Assembly (NCBI GenBank): GCA_964431735.1
Contig: CAYSLJ010000106.1
Location: 1-25,179, forward strand
Length of the DNA stretch: 25,179 bases
DNA from: CALARM01 sp964431735
Lineage (GTDB): Bacteria; Vulcanimicrobiota; SpSt-956; JAKJGF01
Reading direction: 5' to 3'
A program made the position numbers and the translations under genes. The notes under the pieces were generated by a model. The model was given only the letters and a program-made list of their open reading frames with translations, was not told where the DNA came from and did not search any database. How positions within the stretch are numbered: the stretch's first letter is position 1; the number at the start of each line of letters is the position of its first letter. Shown here one piece after another: positions 15,701-23,665 of the stretch.

Positions 15701-17171
15701 TAAGGAATTAATAGAAAAAAATCCAGAAGATCCTGTGAATTACAATAAACTCGGTCTTGTTTATTATGAAAAAAAGGATCTCCCTGAGGCTCAGAAATAT
15801 TACGAAAAAGCTCTGAAATGTGATAAAAATTACAGTGAAGCCAACTTTAATTTAGGACTATTATACAGAGATAAGAAGAATATCCTGAAAGCTCTTCGTC
15901 ATTTGAAATTATGTGTTAAAATGGCCGGTGATGAGACTCTGAAAAAGAAAGCCAGAGATTATATAAAAGAAATTGAAGAATTTGAGGAAAAGCATGAGAA
16001 AATGAGAGAAGAAACTGTATCTCCTGCAGAACCGGCAGAAAAATCTGATGCAAGAAAAACAAAGGAAATAAAACCGTTAAAAATCAGCCGTGAAACAAGG
16101 GAACTGACATTAAAAGAAGCTGAAGTGGTTCTGAAAGAAAATAAGCAGATCCTTGATTTGCTTAAAGTTTTATCAGAAAAACCTGATGAACTCCAGAGTA
16201 ATATTGCAATCGCCCGGTTATATAAAGAAGAAGGAAACCTGATTAAATCATTGGATTATTATAAGAAAATTTCTTCCATTGAACCGAATAACGCACAGAT
16301 TTATCTTGACATGGCTTTGATTTATATGGAGCAAAAACAATACAGTGAGGCTATGGATAATCTTAAAATATGTGCCAGAAAGGCAAATAATTCAGAATTA
16401 CTTTCAGAAGCAAAGAATTATATCAGTCACATTGAGGAACTATCTTCTGAATCAGTGGAAACAGGTGATAAGGTAGAATTGGAAGATAGAGATAAGGAAA
16501 TAAGAAAATACGAAGATATGCTTCGCGATAATCCGGATAAAGCTGAAATACATATTAAACTCGGTACATTGTATAAGGACGCCTCTGATTTTGATAAAGC
16601 TATTTTTCATTATAAAGAATATCTGAACGTAAATAAAAAAGATGACAGAACACATTTCGAACTTGCTGTGATTTACAGGGATAAAGGTAATATCTTTAAT
16701 GCTCTTAAATATTTAAGACTCTGTGTAAATCTGAGTGAAGATGATAATTTAAAAAGAAAAGCAGAGGAATATATTTCCATGATAGAAGGTGCATCACCAC
16801 AGGAAAAAAAGAAAACAGATAAAGTCTACAGGGAAGAAAAGAAAAAGACAGAGAGGAAAGGAGGGAAAGAGGAAGAATTTATAAAAGAATTAAAAAAAGG
16901 ATTAAAGGAAAAGCCTGATGATACAAATCTTCTTGGTAAATTAGGCCAGGCTTATTATAAAACCGGACAAATGGAGTTATCCCTTGAGAGTTATTTGAAA
17001 ATGCTGAATATAGATCCTTCTGATAGTAAAATACATTTTAATATCGGATTGGCTTATAAGGAACAGGGAAAAATAGTTAAATCATTAATACATTTTAAAA
17101 AATATATAATGTTAGCTCCGGCAGGTGAATATATAGAAGAAGCTAAAAATTATATAAAAGAGCTTGAATAA
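12771..17171 (+). CDS. Giant Ser/Thr protein kinase with zinc ribbon, HEAT repeats and TPR arrays
   Basis: A 1466-residue cytoplasmic protein; no membrane segment was seen. Order: zinc ribbon with Cys5, 8, 19, 22; Hanks-type kinase about 45-300; HEAT-type repeats about 315-465; a TPR unit about 495-600; an acidic tract of four 8-residue units (EEELEEET) about 622-655; then several TPR modules to the C-terminus, spaced by Lys/Glu-rich linkers. The kinase looks active: SGGMGAVY loop, Lys76 (CAIK), Glu99, YRDLKPSN with catalytic Asp178, IDFG with Asp198-class metal ligand, and SPE for APE. TPR modules near 14770-15100 and 15227-15560 are close copies, showing internal duplication. AGGAGGGG precedes the ATG. 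Probably a scaffold kinase that recruits partners through TPR/HEAT regions. It shares architecture with the kinase at 19875 and follows the Roadblock gene. Confidence 0.9.
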   Translation: MPAVCPKCNAYNSDSAKFCAECGCIIEKNERHYSNIVEEGTLLVNRYKIIRLVKSGGMGAVYCAEDRNLGKACAIKELLSFPHSTEKERLYAIDKFQSEAKTLANLHHISLPRVYDYFTIGDRYYLTMDFIEGKDLLAVLKERGNPGLPEKEVIKWAIEICDVLSYLHSRSPVILYRDLKPSNIMLRKSDEKVILIDFGIAKAIQDDTNPKTAIGTMGYISPEQFRGMAEPASDIYSLGSTMSHLLTGVMPIPFTYEPVKKRIPELSDDIELIIKKTLDIKPENRFSSAEEMKKSLLSIIEEKIPSISSQSLSEIDLAIIQLNATSPKARLEAITKLSNVNDERIVSPLTDILNDNNSTIRKEAITILGKIQHSSSVDHLIKMLNDKDLNVRIASITALGTPKYSKAFPYLVAALKDEDYRIRKHASLALGEIGDERAIEPLRQARQKEGLLSFGMRMTIDKAIQKVESVKSAVTREEKYSTNELLPEVTVRFHEAKNHNDRGQEYFKEHKYKKSIDEFNKALEINPTYVEAHFNIARVILTQIEINPEFKNDDRINEALLHFNKCIELASDSTISAEAKKYIDNLTEEWNKLESMRKDASGVITEPSEEREKTGIEGKIETEEELEEETEEELEEETEEELEEETEEELEEETEEVKIAETITLKSPQERVNYYKDMLKGSSEDPVIYNELGLAYNDYGNVFLAENNYRKSLELAPNYAEAHFNLAILYKELGFSLKDDKKINDSLVHFEHALKLSNDDNMISKSRKNIDEIKDDLSKIEVKSDESEREEVISENVEYDQPSEESPEIEVKINPPCPGSPQERIIYYQEMLKSSPDDPILYNQLGLAYNDYGNVFLAETNYRKAIEFGSDNGEIHFNIALLYKELGFSLKDDNKLNASLTHFEATLKLTHDEDMKVKARKNIEEIKSRPDKIEIPEKREEIIASVEIIEDKHKTKEIIPEVHKEPEKKDKIPEEYYKELIEKNPEDPVNYNKLGLVYYEKKDLPEAQKYYEKALKCDKNYSEANFNLGLLYRDKKNILKALRHLKLCVKMAGDETLKKKARDYIKEIEEFEEKHEKMREETVSPAEPAEKSDARKTKEIKPLKISRETRELTLKEAEVVLKENKQILDLLKVLSEKPDELQSNIAIARLYKEEGNLIKSLDYYKKISSIEPNNAQIYLDMALIYMEQKQYSEAMDNLKICARKANNSELLSEAKNYISHIEELSSESVETGDKVELEDRDKEIRKYEDMLRDNPDKAEIHIKLGTLYKDASDFDKAIFHYKEYLNVNKKDDRTHFELAVIYRDKGNIFNALKYLRLCVNLSEDDNLKRKAEEYISMIEGASPQEKKKTDKVYREEKKKTERKGGKEEEFIKELKKGLKEKPDDTNLLGKLGQAYYKTGQMELSLESYLKMLNIDPSDSKIHFNIGLAYKEQGKIVKSLIHFKKYIMLAPAGEYIEEAKNYIKELE
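14635..14742 (+). repeat. In-frame 24-bp tandem repeat encoding an acidic linker
   Basis: About four copies of a 24-base unit (GAAGAAGAGTTAGAAGAGGA and four more bases), each coding eight residues rich in Glu with one Leu and one Thr. The copies differ only by synonymous changes such as GAA/GAG, which suggests recent slippage or amplification under coding constraint. The product would be a highly charged helix or spacer between TPR modules. Confidence 0.8.
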
Positions 17172-17183
17172 GATTTTATAGAG

Positions 17184-17209
17184 AGGAGGAGAGCGATTTC
17201 GCTCCTCCT
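17184..17209 (+). terminator. Strong hairpin between the large kinase and the coiled-coil gene
   Basis: AGGAGGAGAGCG (17184-17195) pairs with CGCTCCTCCT (17200-17209) over ten base pairs with a two-base bulge and an ATTT loop. It begins 12 bases after the kinase stop. No T-run follows; a second AT-rich hairpin (GCAAGATATTA with TAATATATTGC, 17211-17236) comes straight after, ending just before the ribosome site of the next gene. It could be a partial terminator, an mRNA stabiliser, or hide the sequestered AGGAGG motif. Confidence 0.5.
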
Positions 17210-17251
17210 TGCAAGATATTACTATAATATATTGCAAGGTGAAATTTTTAA

Positions 17252-19751
17252 ATGAATTTCTACGATGTGTATAAGTTTTTTGTTTTTATATTAATTCTTA
17301 TGACTGTAAATCCTGTTCTGGCTCAGTCCGGCAACAGTAGTGACAGTTCTTCTGGTTATATAGTTTTAATTGCTCTGCTTGCACTTATTGTAATAATAAT
17401 AAAGGTTATGTCTGCTCAAATTAACATAGATCAAAAAGAAAAAGATAGGCTGAATGTTGAAGAAGAGAAAAAACTTGCAGAAGAAGAAAAGAAAGAAAAA
17501 GAAATTGAAAGCAGACAGAGATTGGAGATTGAAGGGGAGAGAAAGGTAATTGAAAATGACAGGAAGAAGTTTGAAGAAGAGCGGAACACGCTTGAAGAAG
17601 TAAAAAAGAAGCTCTTAGAAGAAGGTAAAAAATTAGCAGAAGAACGAAAAAAACTGGAAGAAAAAAAGATATCCGGCGGAGAGTTAGAAAGAGGGGAAAA
17701 ACAGACGGTATCTTATCAGGTTTACCAGGAAGTACTGGAAAAAAATAATAAACTCCACGAGGAATGCAAGAAATTACAGGCAGAAAAGGTATCAGATCAG
17801 GATTACTATGAAATATTAGAGAAAAATGAGAGACTTCAGGAGGAATATAAAAAATTACAGGAAGAAAAGAACAGATTACAGGAACAATATAAAAAACTTC
17901 AGGAAGAGAAGAAGAAACTGGAAAAAGAGAAAGAACTGGAACGAGAACGAAGAAAACTTCAGGAGGAACAGAAGAAAAAAGAGGAAGAATACAGAAGACT
18001 TCAGGAAGAGCATAAGAAGAAAGAGGAAGAACGAAGAAAGCTTCAGGAGGAACAGCAGAAAAGAGAGGAAGAACGAAGAAAACTCGATGAAGAGATAAGA
18101 AGGATAGAAGAGAGAAAAAGATTAGAGGAAGAGCAGAAAAAGAGAGAGGAACAGAGAAGAAAACTCGATGAAGAACAGAAGAAAAGAGAAGAAGAAAGAA
18201 GAATAATCGATGAAGAAATAAAAAAACTGGAAGATAGAAAAAGGATAGAGGAAGAAGAGAAAAGAGAAGAAGGCAGGATAGAACTGGATCAGGAGCATAA
18301 GAAAAGGGAAGAAGAGCGGAAAAAACTGGATGAAGAAATAAAGAAGATTGAAGAAAGAAAACGTTCGGAAGAAGAGAAGAGAGAAGAAGAAAGAAAGACA
18401 TTAGAAGAAGAGCAGAAACAGAGGGAAGAAGAACGAAAAAAACTGGATGAAGAGATAAAGAAGATTGAAGAAAGAAAGAGACTGGAAGAAGAAGCAGGAA
18501 AGCTGGAAGAGGATGAAGAGAGACAGAGGGAAGAAGAACGAAAAAAACTGGATGAAGAGATAAAGAAGATTGAAGAANNNNNNNNNNNNNNNNNNNNNNN
18601 NNNNNNNNNNNNNNNNNNNNNNNNNNNNNNNNNNNNNNNNNNNNNNNNNNNNNNNNNNNNNNNNNNNNNNNNNNNNNAGAAAGAGACTGGAAGAAGAAGC
18701 AGGAAAGCTGGAAGAGGATGAAGAGAGACGGAGGGAAGAAGAACGAAGAAAACTGGATGAAGAGATAAAGAAGATTGAAGAAAAGAAGAAACTCCAGGAA
18801 GAAGAGAAAAAAACTGCTCCCATAATAGAAGAAGAAGTTATAGTAACAGAAGAAGATAGAAGATTAGTTGAAGAAAAAACCAGAAAACGTCTTGAAGAGA
18901 GAAAGTTACTTGATGAAGAAAATAAGAAAAAACTGAATGAAGCTAAAAAGAAGCTGGAAACAGAGAAAGACAGGATAAAAATTGAGATAGTAAAGAAACC
19001 TGCTCTGTTTGTTTATCCTGTTGATCAGTCTGATATGATACTCATACCGGCAGGAGAGTTTACTATGGGCAGTTCTGAGAAAGAAATATATTATGCTTTA
19101 CAGGAAGCCAGAGAATATTACAAAGGGGCAAAATTAAGCTGGTTTGAAGTTGAAATGCCTGAACATAAAGTATATTTAGACGATTATTATATCGATAAAA
19201 AACCTGTCACATATGAGCAATATATAAAATTTATTAAAGATACTGACTATAAACCTCAGGGAGATTTTTATAAATATTACAGTTCTGGTAAAGACAATAA
19301 TCCTGTAGTTAATATAACATGGGAAGATGCCAGAGCTTATGCGGATTGGTCAGGAAAAAGACTCCCTACGGAAGCAGAATGGGAAAAGGCTGCAAGAGGA
19401 ATAGATGGCAGATGCTGGCCATGGGGTAATGAATGGGATATAAATAAATGTAACAGTCGTTTCAGTAATATTAATACTACCACTCCTGTAGATAAATATC
19501 CTGACGGGGCAAGTTTTTACGGAGTAATGGATATGTCCGGTAATGTCTGGGAATGGTGTAATGACTGGTATGGAAGTTATATGGATTCTCCATCTAAAAA
19601 TCCTGCCGGTCCTGATGTTGGAATTGAAAAAATTCTCAGGGGAGGATCATGGACAAATTATCCTAATTATCTGAGAGTTACTAACAGATATCGCCTTATC
19701 CCTGATAATAGCGACCATTCTAAAGGATTTAGATGTGTTATTTCTGTGTAA
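17252..19751 (+). CDS. Membrane-anchored coiled-coil protein with C-terminal FGE-sulfatase-like domain (interrupted by assembly gap)
   Basis: One gene broken by a 100-N gap: 442 residues before it and 357 after. The gap edges lie on codon boundaries in both parts, but 100 is not a multiple of three, so the frame shift is an artefact. Order: N-terminal hydrophobic segment (6-25, ending LAQS), a second strong membrane segment near 36-52, a long Glu/Lys/Arg coiled coil (about 55-590), then an FGE/SUMF1-fold domain (coding 19030-19751) with LIPAGEFTMGSS, WEDARAYADWSGKRLPTEAEWE, MSGNVWEWCNDW, LRGGSW and GFRC. True formylglycine-generating enzymes carry two active cysteines just after GGSW; here the stretch reads TNYPNYLRVTNRYR, without them, so oxidation of sulfatase cysteine is unlikely. 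Probably a binding or structural domain held away from the membrane. CAAGGTG precedes the ATG. Confidence 0.85.
18371..18775 (+). repeat. 105-bp (35-residue) coding tandem repeat spanning the gap
   Basis: The coiled coil contains 35-residue units (RKRLEEEAGKLEEDEERQRE followed by EERKKLDEEIKKIEE). One full unit lies directly before the gap (18473-18577) and another, with RR for QR and RK for KK, directly after it (18678-18782). Joined without the gap the reading frame continues perfectly. Looser 25- to 30-residue versions extend upstream to about 17930. Copy number is therefore unknown. Confidence 0.8.
18578..18677. other. Assembly gap of 100 N
   Basis: Exactly 100 undetermined bases, the usual placeholder for a gap of unknown size. 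It falls at the joint of two 35-residue repeat units, so repeat collapse is the obvious cause. Confidence 0.97.
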
Positions 19752-19874
19752 TGAGTGGCAGTTCTGCCATTAATAGCTATTGACCGGTTCGGTCACAATG
19801 AAGAATGAGAATCTGTCCCTCCCGTTACGCTTTACGATTCTCATATAAAGTAAAATATAATCAGGGTGATATAA
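19752..19874 (+). promoter_or_regulatory. Three consecutive hairpins ahead of the kinase-receiver gene
   Basis: TGGCAG (19756-19761) pairs with CTGCCA (19764-19769). TGACC (19781-19785) pairs with GGTCA (19791-19795). TGAGAATC (19806-19813) pairs with GATTCTCA (19836-19843), its loop containing CCCGTTACGCTTTACG, a relic of the CGCG-type heptamer repeat. None has a T-run. They may end the upstream transcript or structure the leader of the kinase; AGGGTGAT is the ribosome site at 19864-19871. Confidence 0.5.
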
Positions 19875-22800
19875 ATGATATGTCCGGAATGTTATAAAGA
19901 AAACCCGGCTAATTCTCAATTTTGTAAGAATTGCGGCTGTTTTCTGAAGATTTCAGAGAAAAAAGATGAGAAAAAAGTTCTTAAAGGTAGATATAAAGTA
20001 ATTTCACTCCTGGGTGAAGGTGGCATGGGGTCTATTTCTCTTGCCTATGACCTGAGCTTGAATAAATTGTGTGCCATAAAAGGAATCTGTAAGAAGGGAC
20101 TTTCTGATTTATCAGAGAAAGAACGGGACGCCATATTAAAACCTTTTAAAAAAGAAGCTGAAATGCTTGCCAGTTTACGTCATCCCGGTCTTCCATGTGT
20201 GACAGATTATTTTACTGAAAAAGATGTATGTTATCTTGTAATGGACTATATAGAAGGTAAAGATCTTGAAGTTATTTTAGAAGAATCAGAAGAGAAAGTT
20301 ATACCGGAAAAACAGGTTCTGGAATGGGCCATACAGATGTGCCGTGTTCTTGAATATTTACATGGTCAGGAACCTCCTATTATTCATGGAGATATTAAAT
20401 CTGCAAATATAATAGTAAGAGATGTAGACGGACGTATAATGCTTGTAGACTTTGGTGCAGCTTCTTTTATATCATCGGGAATTCTGGATGAAGTTGTTAT
20501 AACCGATGGTTATGCGCCACCGGAACAATATGAAGCATCACCTGAAGTAAGAAGTGATATTTATGCTCTCGGAGCTACCATGTATGAACTTCTGACAGGT
20601 GAACTGCCTGATGAAACCTTTAATTTTGAACCTCTCAGCGAGATTATACCTGATATATCTCCCGAAATGGAAGATATTGTTATGAAATGTCTTGAGTATG
20701 AAGTAGAAGATAGATTCTCTGATGCCAGGGAGCTAAAACAACATATTCTGGAAGGGTACAAGAAAAACTTCGAAGAGTCAGATGAAATTAAATACAGCAC
20801 TACAAGGCTTATAATTGATGATAAGGAATTGTCCGAACAGAATGCAGTTCTGGGAGAAAAGCCTATAAAAGTTATGCTTATAGATGATGAAATCGATATG
20901 TGTAATGCTTTTAATGATATGGTAAAATTCTTTAAAGGCATAGAGTTTATCGGATATGCGAGAGATGGTAAAGAAGGTGTGGAAAAAGTTGTTTCTCTTC
21001 AGGAAAAGCCTGATGTTATTTTAATGGATCTGAAAATGCCCAATATGGATGGTATAGAAACTACAAAAAGAATTTTAAGCCTTTCACCTCTTACCAGGAT
21101 TATTATAGTAACTGCCTATCTTGAAGAAGAGGATTTTTTTGATTGTTTTGAGGCAGGTGCATCAGGATATATATTGAAAAATGATACTTACTGGGGAGAA
21201 CTGGAAAAATCCATTAAAAAAGCTTTTGCAGGGGGAATACCTATTTCTCCTGATGCAAGCCATTTACTGCTCAAGGCATGGTCCTCCAGAAAAAAGACTT
21301 CTGTTATAGAATTACCGGAAGAAACGGAGACTGTCAGGGAAGAAATAAAAGATATTGAAGAAGGCAAAACCTGCTCTAAATGCGGAAATTTAAATAATAC
21401 AAAGGCGAATTTCTGTGAAAAATGCGGCAGTCCACTCGGAAAATTACAGGCAGAAGCTGTAATAGAAGAACAACCGTTTAGAGAAGTATTATATGAAGAT
21501 AAGATAGAGCAGGATGTATACAGTACAAAAACCTTTACTGAATTTGATATGTTTCTTATACAGCTAAAATCTCCCGCTCAGAAAATCAGGCTGGAAGCAC
21601 TTAATAGCGTTTCAAACAGTAAAGATACAAGAGTTCTGTCCACACTTATCGATATGCTTGACGATTCAGATCCGGTCATAAGAAAAGAATCTGTTGTTTT
21701 ACTCGGAAATCATAAGGATTATCGGGCTTTTTTACCTCTGATAAAGAAATTGAAAGACAGTGAACTTTCTGTGAAACTTACCGTCCTGGAGATTCTGGCC
21801 AGAGTTAAATATAAAGAATCTTTATCTTATCTTCTGAAAATGTTGAAAGATGAAAATCCTCAGATCAGAAAATATGCCATTATAGCACTCGGAGAGTCAG
21901 GTAATGACAGAGCAATTGAATATCTCAAGGATGCAAGGAAAAAAGAAGGTACATTCAGTATCAGTATGAAGATGATAATAGATAAAGCCATTCAGAAAAT
22001 AGAAACATGGAATTATCAGAAATCTTTATATCCGGATAAAGCAGATGAAGTAATTTATGTTGCACTGTGTTACAATGATTCAGGAGAGACGTATGTCAGA
22101 CAGAGTAATTATGAAGCTGCTATGGAGAATTTCTTACAGGCACTAGAAGTAGAACCGACCTGTGCTGAAGCCCATATGAATATAGCCAGGCTTATTATAC
22201 ATGAATTTGATACTAAAAAAGAGGCAAAAAATGAATATAAAATTAATGAGGCTTTATTACATTTAAATGAATGTATAGCCTTTGCATCCGGTGTAGCTCT
22301 TGCAGAAGAAGCCAGAAAATATATAGAAATTCTTATTGAAAGATGGAAAACCCTGAATGTTCAGGACGAAGTTTCCCAAGACTATCCTGAGAGGGAAGAA
22401 GAAAGGTTACCACAAAAAGAATCCGGATCTGTCAAAGAGGAAACGATACCGGAAAAAGAACATACAGGGGGGAAGAAAGAAACTATAGAGTTAAAAGAAG
22501 AAATACCGGTGAAAGAAGAAATACCGGTGAAAGAAGAAAAAGTTGAAGAAAAATTTGCTGCCCTTTCCCCTTCAGAGCCACCGGAAATAGAGCCTGTTGA
22601 ACAGATAGAAAAGAAATCTTTTAAGGAAAAGGTGGTTTATTATGAGGAGTTACTTGAACATTCTCCTGATGATGATGTTCTTCATAATAAGCTCGGTATG
22701 GTTTATTATAAAGAAGGCGATTTAGAAAAAGCTGCCTCTTTATATAGAAAAGCTCTTGAATTGAATCAGGAATCGTCAGAGGCTCATTTTAATCTTGGCT

Positions 22801-23336
22801 TAATCTACAGAGATAAAAAATATATCTTAAAAGCCCTGCGGCATTTCAGATTATGTAAAAAAGTAGATAAAGAAAGTTCATTAATAGAAGAAGCCGAACA
22901 TTACATAAAAGAGCTTGAAGGTTATGATGGCGATAATGATTCCAAGTATAAAACAAGAATATTTAAAGAATCTGATGCAATGAAAGAAGAAGATGTATCA
23001 GATAAGAAGATTAAAGATAAGAAGATTGAAGAGAACAGGAAACTTATAGAAGAAACCAGAACTGCACTGGAAAAAAATCCTGAAGATACTGTATTACTTG
23101 ACAGGCTTGGAGAGCTATATTATAAATCAGGTGACCTGGAAGCATCTCTTAATGCTTATCTGGAGATTTTAAAGTTAAATCCTTCAGACGGAGACACCCA
23201 TTTTCTGATTGGATTAATCTGTAAAGAACAGCAGAAAATATTTAAAGCTCTGGTTCATTTCAAAAAATATATGAAATTAGATCGTGATGGTAAATATAAA
23301 GAGGAAGCAGAAAAATATATAAAAGAACTTGAATAG
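19875..23336 (+). CDS. Ser/Thr protein kinase with internal response-regulator receiver domain, two zinc ribbons, HEAT and TPR repeats
   Basis: A 1153-residue cytoplasmic protein. Order: zinc ribbon (Cys3, 6, 17, 20); kinase about 40-298; CheY-like receiver about 330-455; second zinc ribbon (Cys500, 503, 514, 517); HEAT-type repeats about 555-700; TPR units to the end, with Lys/Glu linkers. The kinase keeps LGEGGMGS, Lys69 (CAIK), catalytic Asp173 in HGDIKSAN (HGD for HRD), Asp192 of DFG and PPE for APE. The receiver keeps Asp337/Asp338, phospho-acceptor Asp385 (MDLKMPNMDG), Thr413 and Lys435, so it should be phosphorylatable by a histidine kinase; none is in the window. No HTH output follows it. 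Outside the receiver the design matches the kinase at 12771, including nearly the same HEAT end (MIIDKAIQKIE). The stop codon lies inside the heptamer repeat that follows. Confidence 0.92.
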   Translation: MICPECYKENPANSQFCKNCGCFLKISEKKDEKKVLKGRYKVISLLGEGGMGSISLAYDLSLNKLCAIKGICKKGLSDLSEKERDAILKPFKKEAEMLASLRHPGLPCVTDYFTEKDVCYLVMDYIEGKDLEVILEESEEKVIPEKQVLEWAIQMCRVLEYLHGQEPPIIHGDIKSANIIVRDVDGRIMLVDFGAASFISSGILDEVVITDGYAPPEQYEASPEVRSDIYALGATMYELLTGELPDETFNFEPLSEIIPDISPEMEDIVMKCLEYEVEDRFSDARELKQHILEGYKKNFEESDEIKYSTTRLIIDDKELSEQNAVLGEKPIKVMLIDDEIDMCNAFNDMVKFFKGIEFIGYARDGKEGVEKVVSLQEKPDVILMDLKMPNMDGIETTKRILSLSPLTRIIIVTAYLEEEDFFDCFEAGASGYILKNDTYWGELEKSIKKAFAGGIPISPDASHLLLKAWSSRKKTSVIELPEETETVREEIKDIEEGKTCSKCGNLNNTKANFCEKCGSPLGKLQAEAVIEEQPFREVLYEDKIEQDVYSTKTFTEFDMFLIQLKSPAQKIRLEALNSVSNSKDTRVLSTLIDMLDDSDPVIRKESVVLLGNHKDYRAFLPLIKKLKDSELSVKLTVLEILARVKYKESLSYLLKMLKDENPQIRKYAIIALGESGNDRAIEYLKDARKKEGTFSISMKMIIDKAIQKIETWNYQKSLYPDKADEVIYVALCYNDSGETYVRQSNYEAAMENFLQALEVEPTCAEAHMNIARLIIHEFDTKKEAKNEYKINEALLHLNECIAFASGVALAEEARKYIEILIERWKTLNVQDEVSQDYPEREEERLPQKESGSVKEETIPEKEHTGGKKETIELKEEIPVKEEIPVKEEKVEEKFAALSPSEPPEIEPVEQIEKKSFKEKVVYYEELLEHSPDDDVLHNKLGMVYYKEGDLEKAASLYRKALELNQESSEAHFNLGLIYRDKKYILKALRHFRLCKKVDKESSLIEEAEHYIKELEGYDGDNDSKYKTRIFKESDAMKEEDVSDKKIKDKKIEENRKLIEETRTALEKNPEDTVLLDRLGELYYKSGDLEASLNAYLEILKLNPSDGDTHFLIGLICKEQQKIFKALVHFKKYMKLDRDGKYKEEAEKYIKELE

Positions 23337-23585
23337 TGAATAGTGAATGGTGAATGGTGAATGGTGAATGGTGAATAGTGAATGGTGAATNNNNNNNNNN
23401 NNNNNNNNNNNNNNNNNNNNNNNNNNNNNNNNNNNNNNNNNNNNNNNNNNNNNNNNNNNNNNNNNNNNNNNNNNNNNNNNNNNNNNNNNNGTGAATAGTG
23501 AATGGTGAATGGTGAATGGTGAATGGTGAATAGTGAATGGTGAATGGTGAATGGTGAATAGTGAATGGTGAATGGTGAATAGTGA
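23331..23585 (+). repeat. Heptanucleotide tandem repeat (GTGAATG/GTGAATA)n with assembly gap
   Basis: Units of seven bases, GTGAATG or GTGAATA, run for about 60 bases before and 95 bases after a 100-N gap. The first units overlap the kinase stop codon. Because seven is not a multiple of three, every frame is read in turn; minus-strand frames give spurious Phe-Thr-Ile-His-rich peptides. Such heptamer tracts occur in some cyanobacteria and other groups. Real length unknown. Confidence 0.95.
23391..23490. other. Assembly gap of 100 N in heptamer repeat
   Basis: Exactly 100 undetermined bases inside the GTGAATR tract. It means that the join between the kinase gene and the maturation genes rests on scaffolding across a repeat, not on continuous sequence. 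Confidence 0.97.
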
Positions 23586-23665
23586 GTCGCAGGGGTAACA
23601 CACTGCAGGTGCCCGGTACCGGTGAACATACTCATACGCATCACACATCACATAGGGAGTTAATA

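Noticed and set aside
17421..18401. A 326-residue minus-strand frame rich in Leu, Phe and Ser
   Set aside because: It is the antisense shadow of the Glu/Lys/Arg coiled-coil gene; repetitive codons leave the opposite strand free of stops.
18570..18721. Real frameshift or two separate genes at the N gap
   Set aside because: The repeat phase and codon boundaries on both sides show that the shift comes from the arbitrary 100-N filler.
17252..19751. True formylglycine-generating (sulfatase-activating) enzyme
   Set aside because: The catalytic cysteines expected after GGSW are absent and no sulfatase gene is in the window.
23331..23585. CRISPR array
   Set aside because: Units are seven bases, contiguous, without spacers; no cas genes are present.
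23255..23651. Minus-strand frames rich in Phe-Thr-Ile-His-His-Ser
   Set aside because: They are translations of the 7-base GTGAATR tandem repeat and pass through an N gap; no ribosome site or domain.
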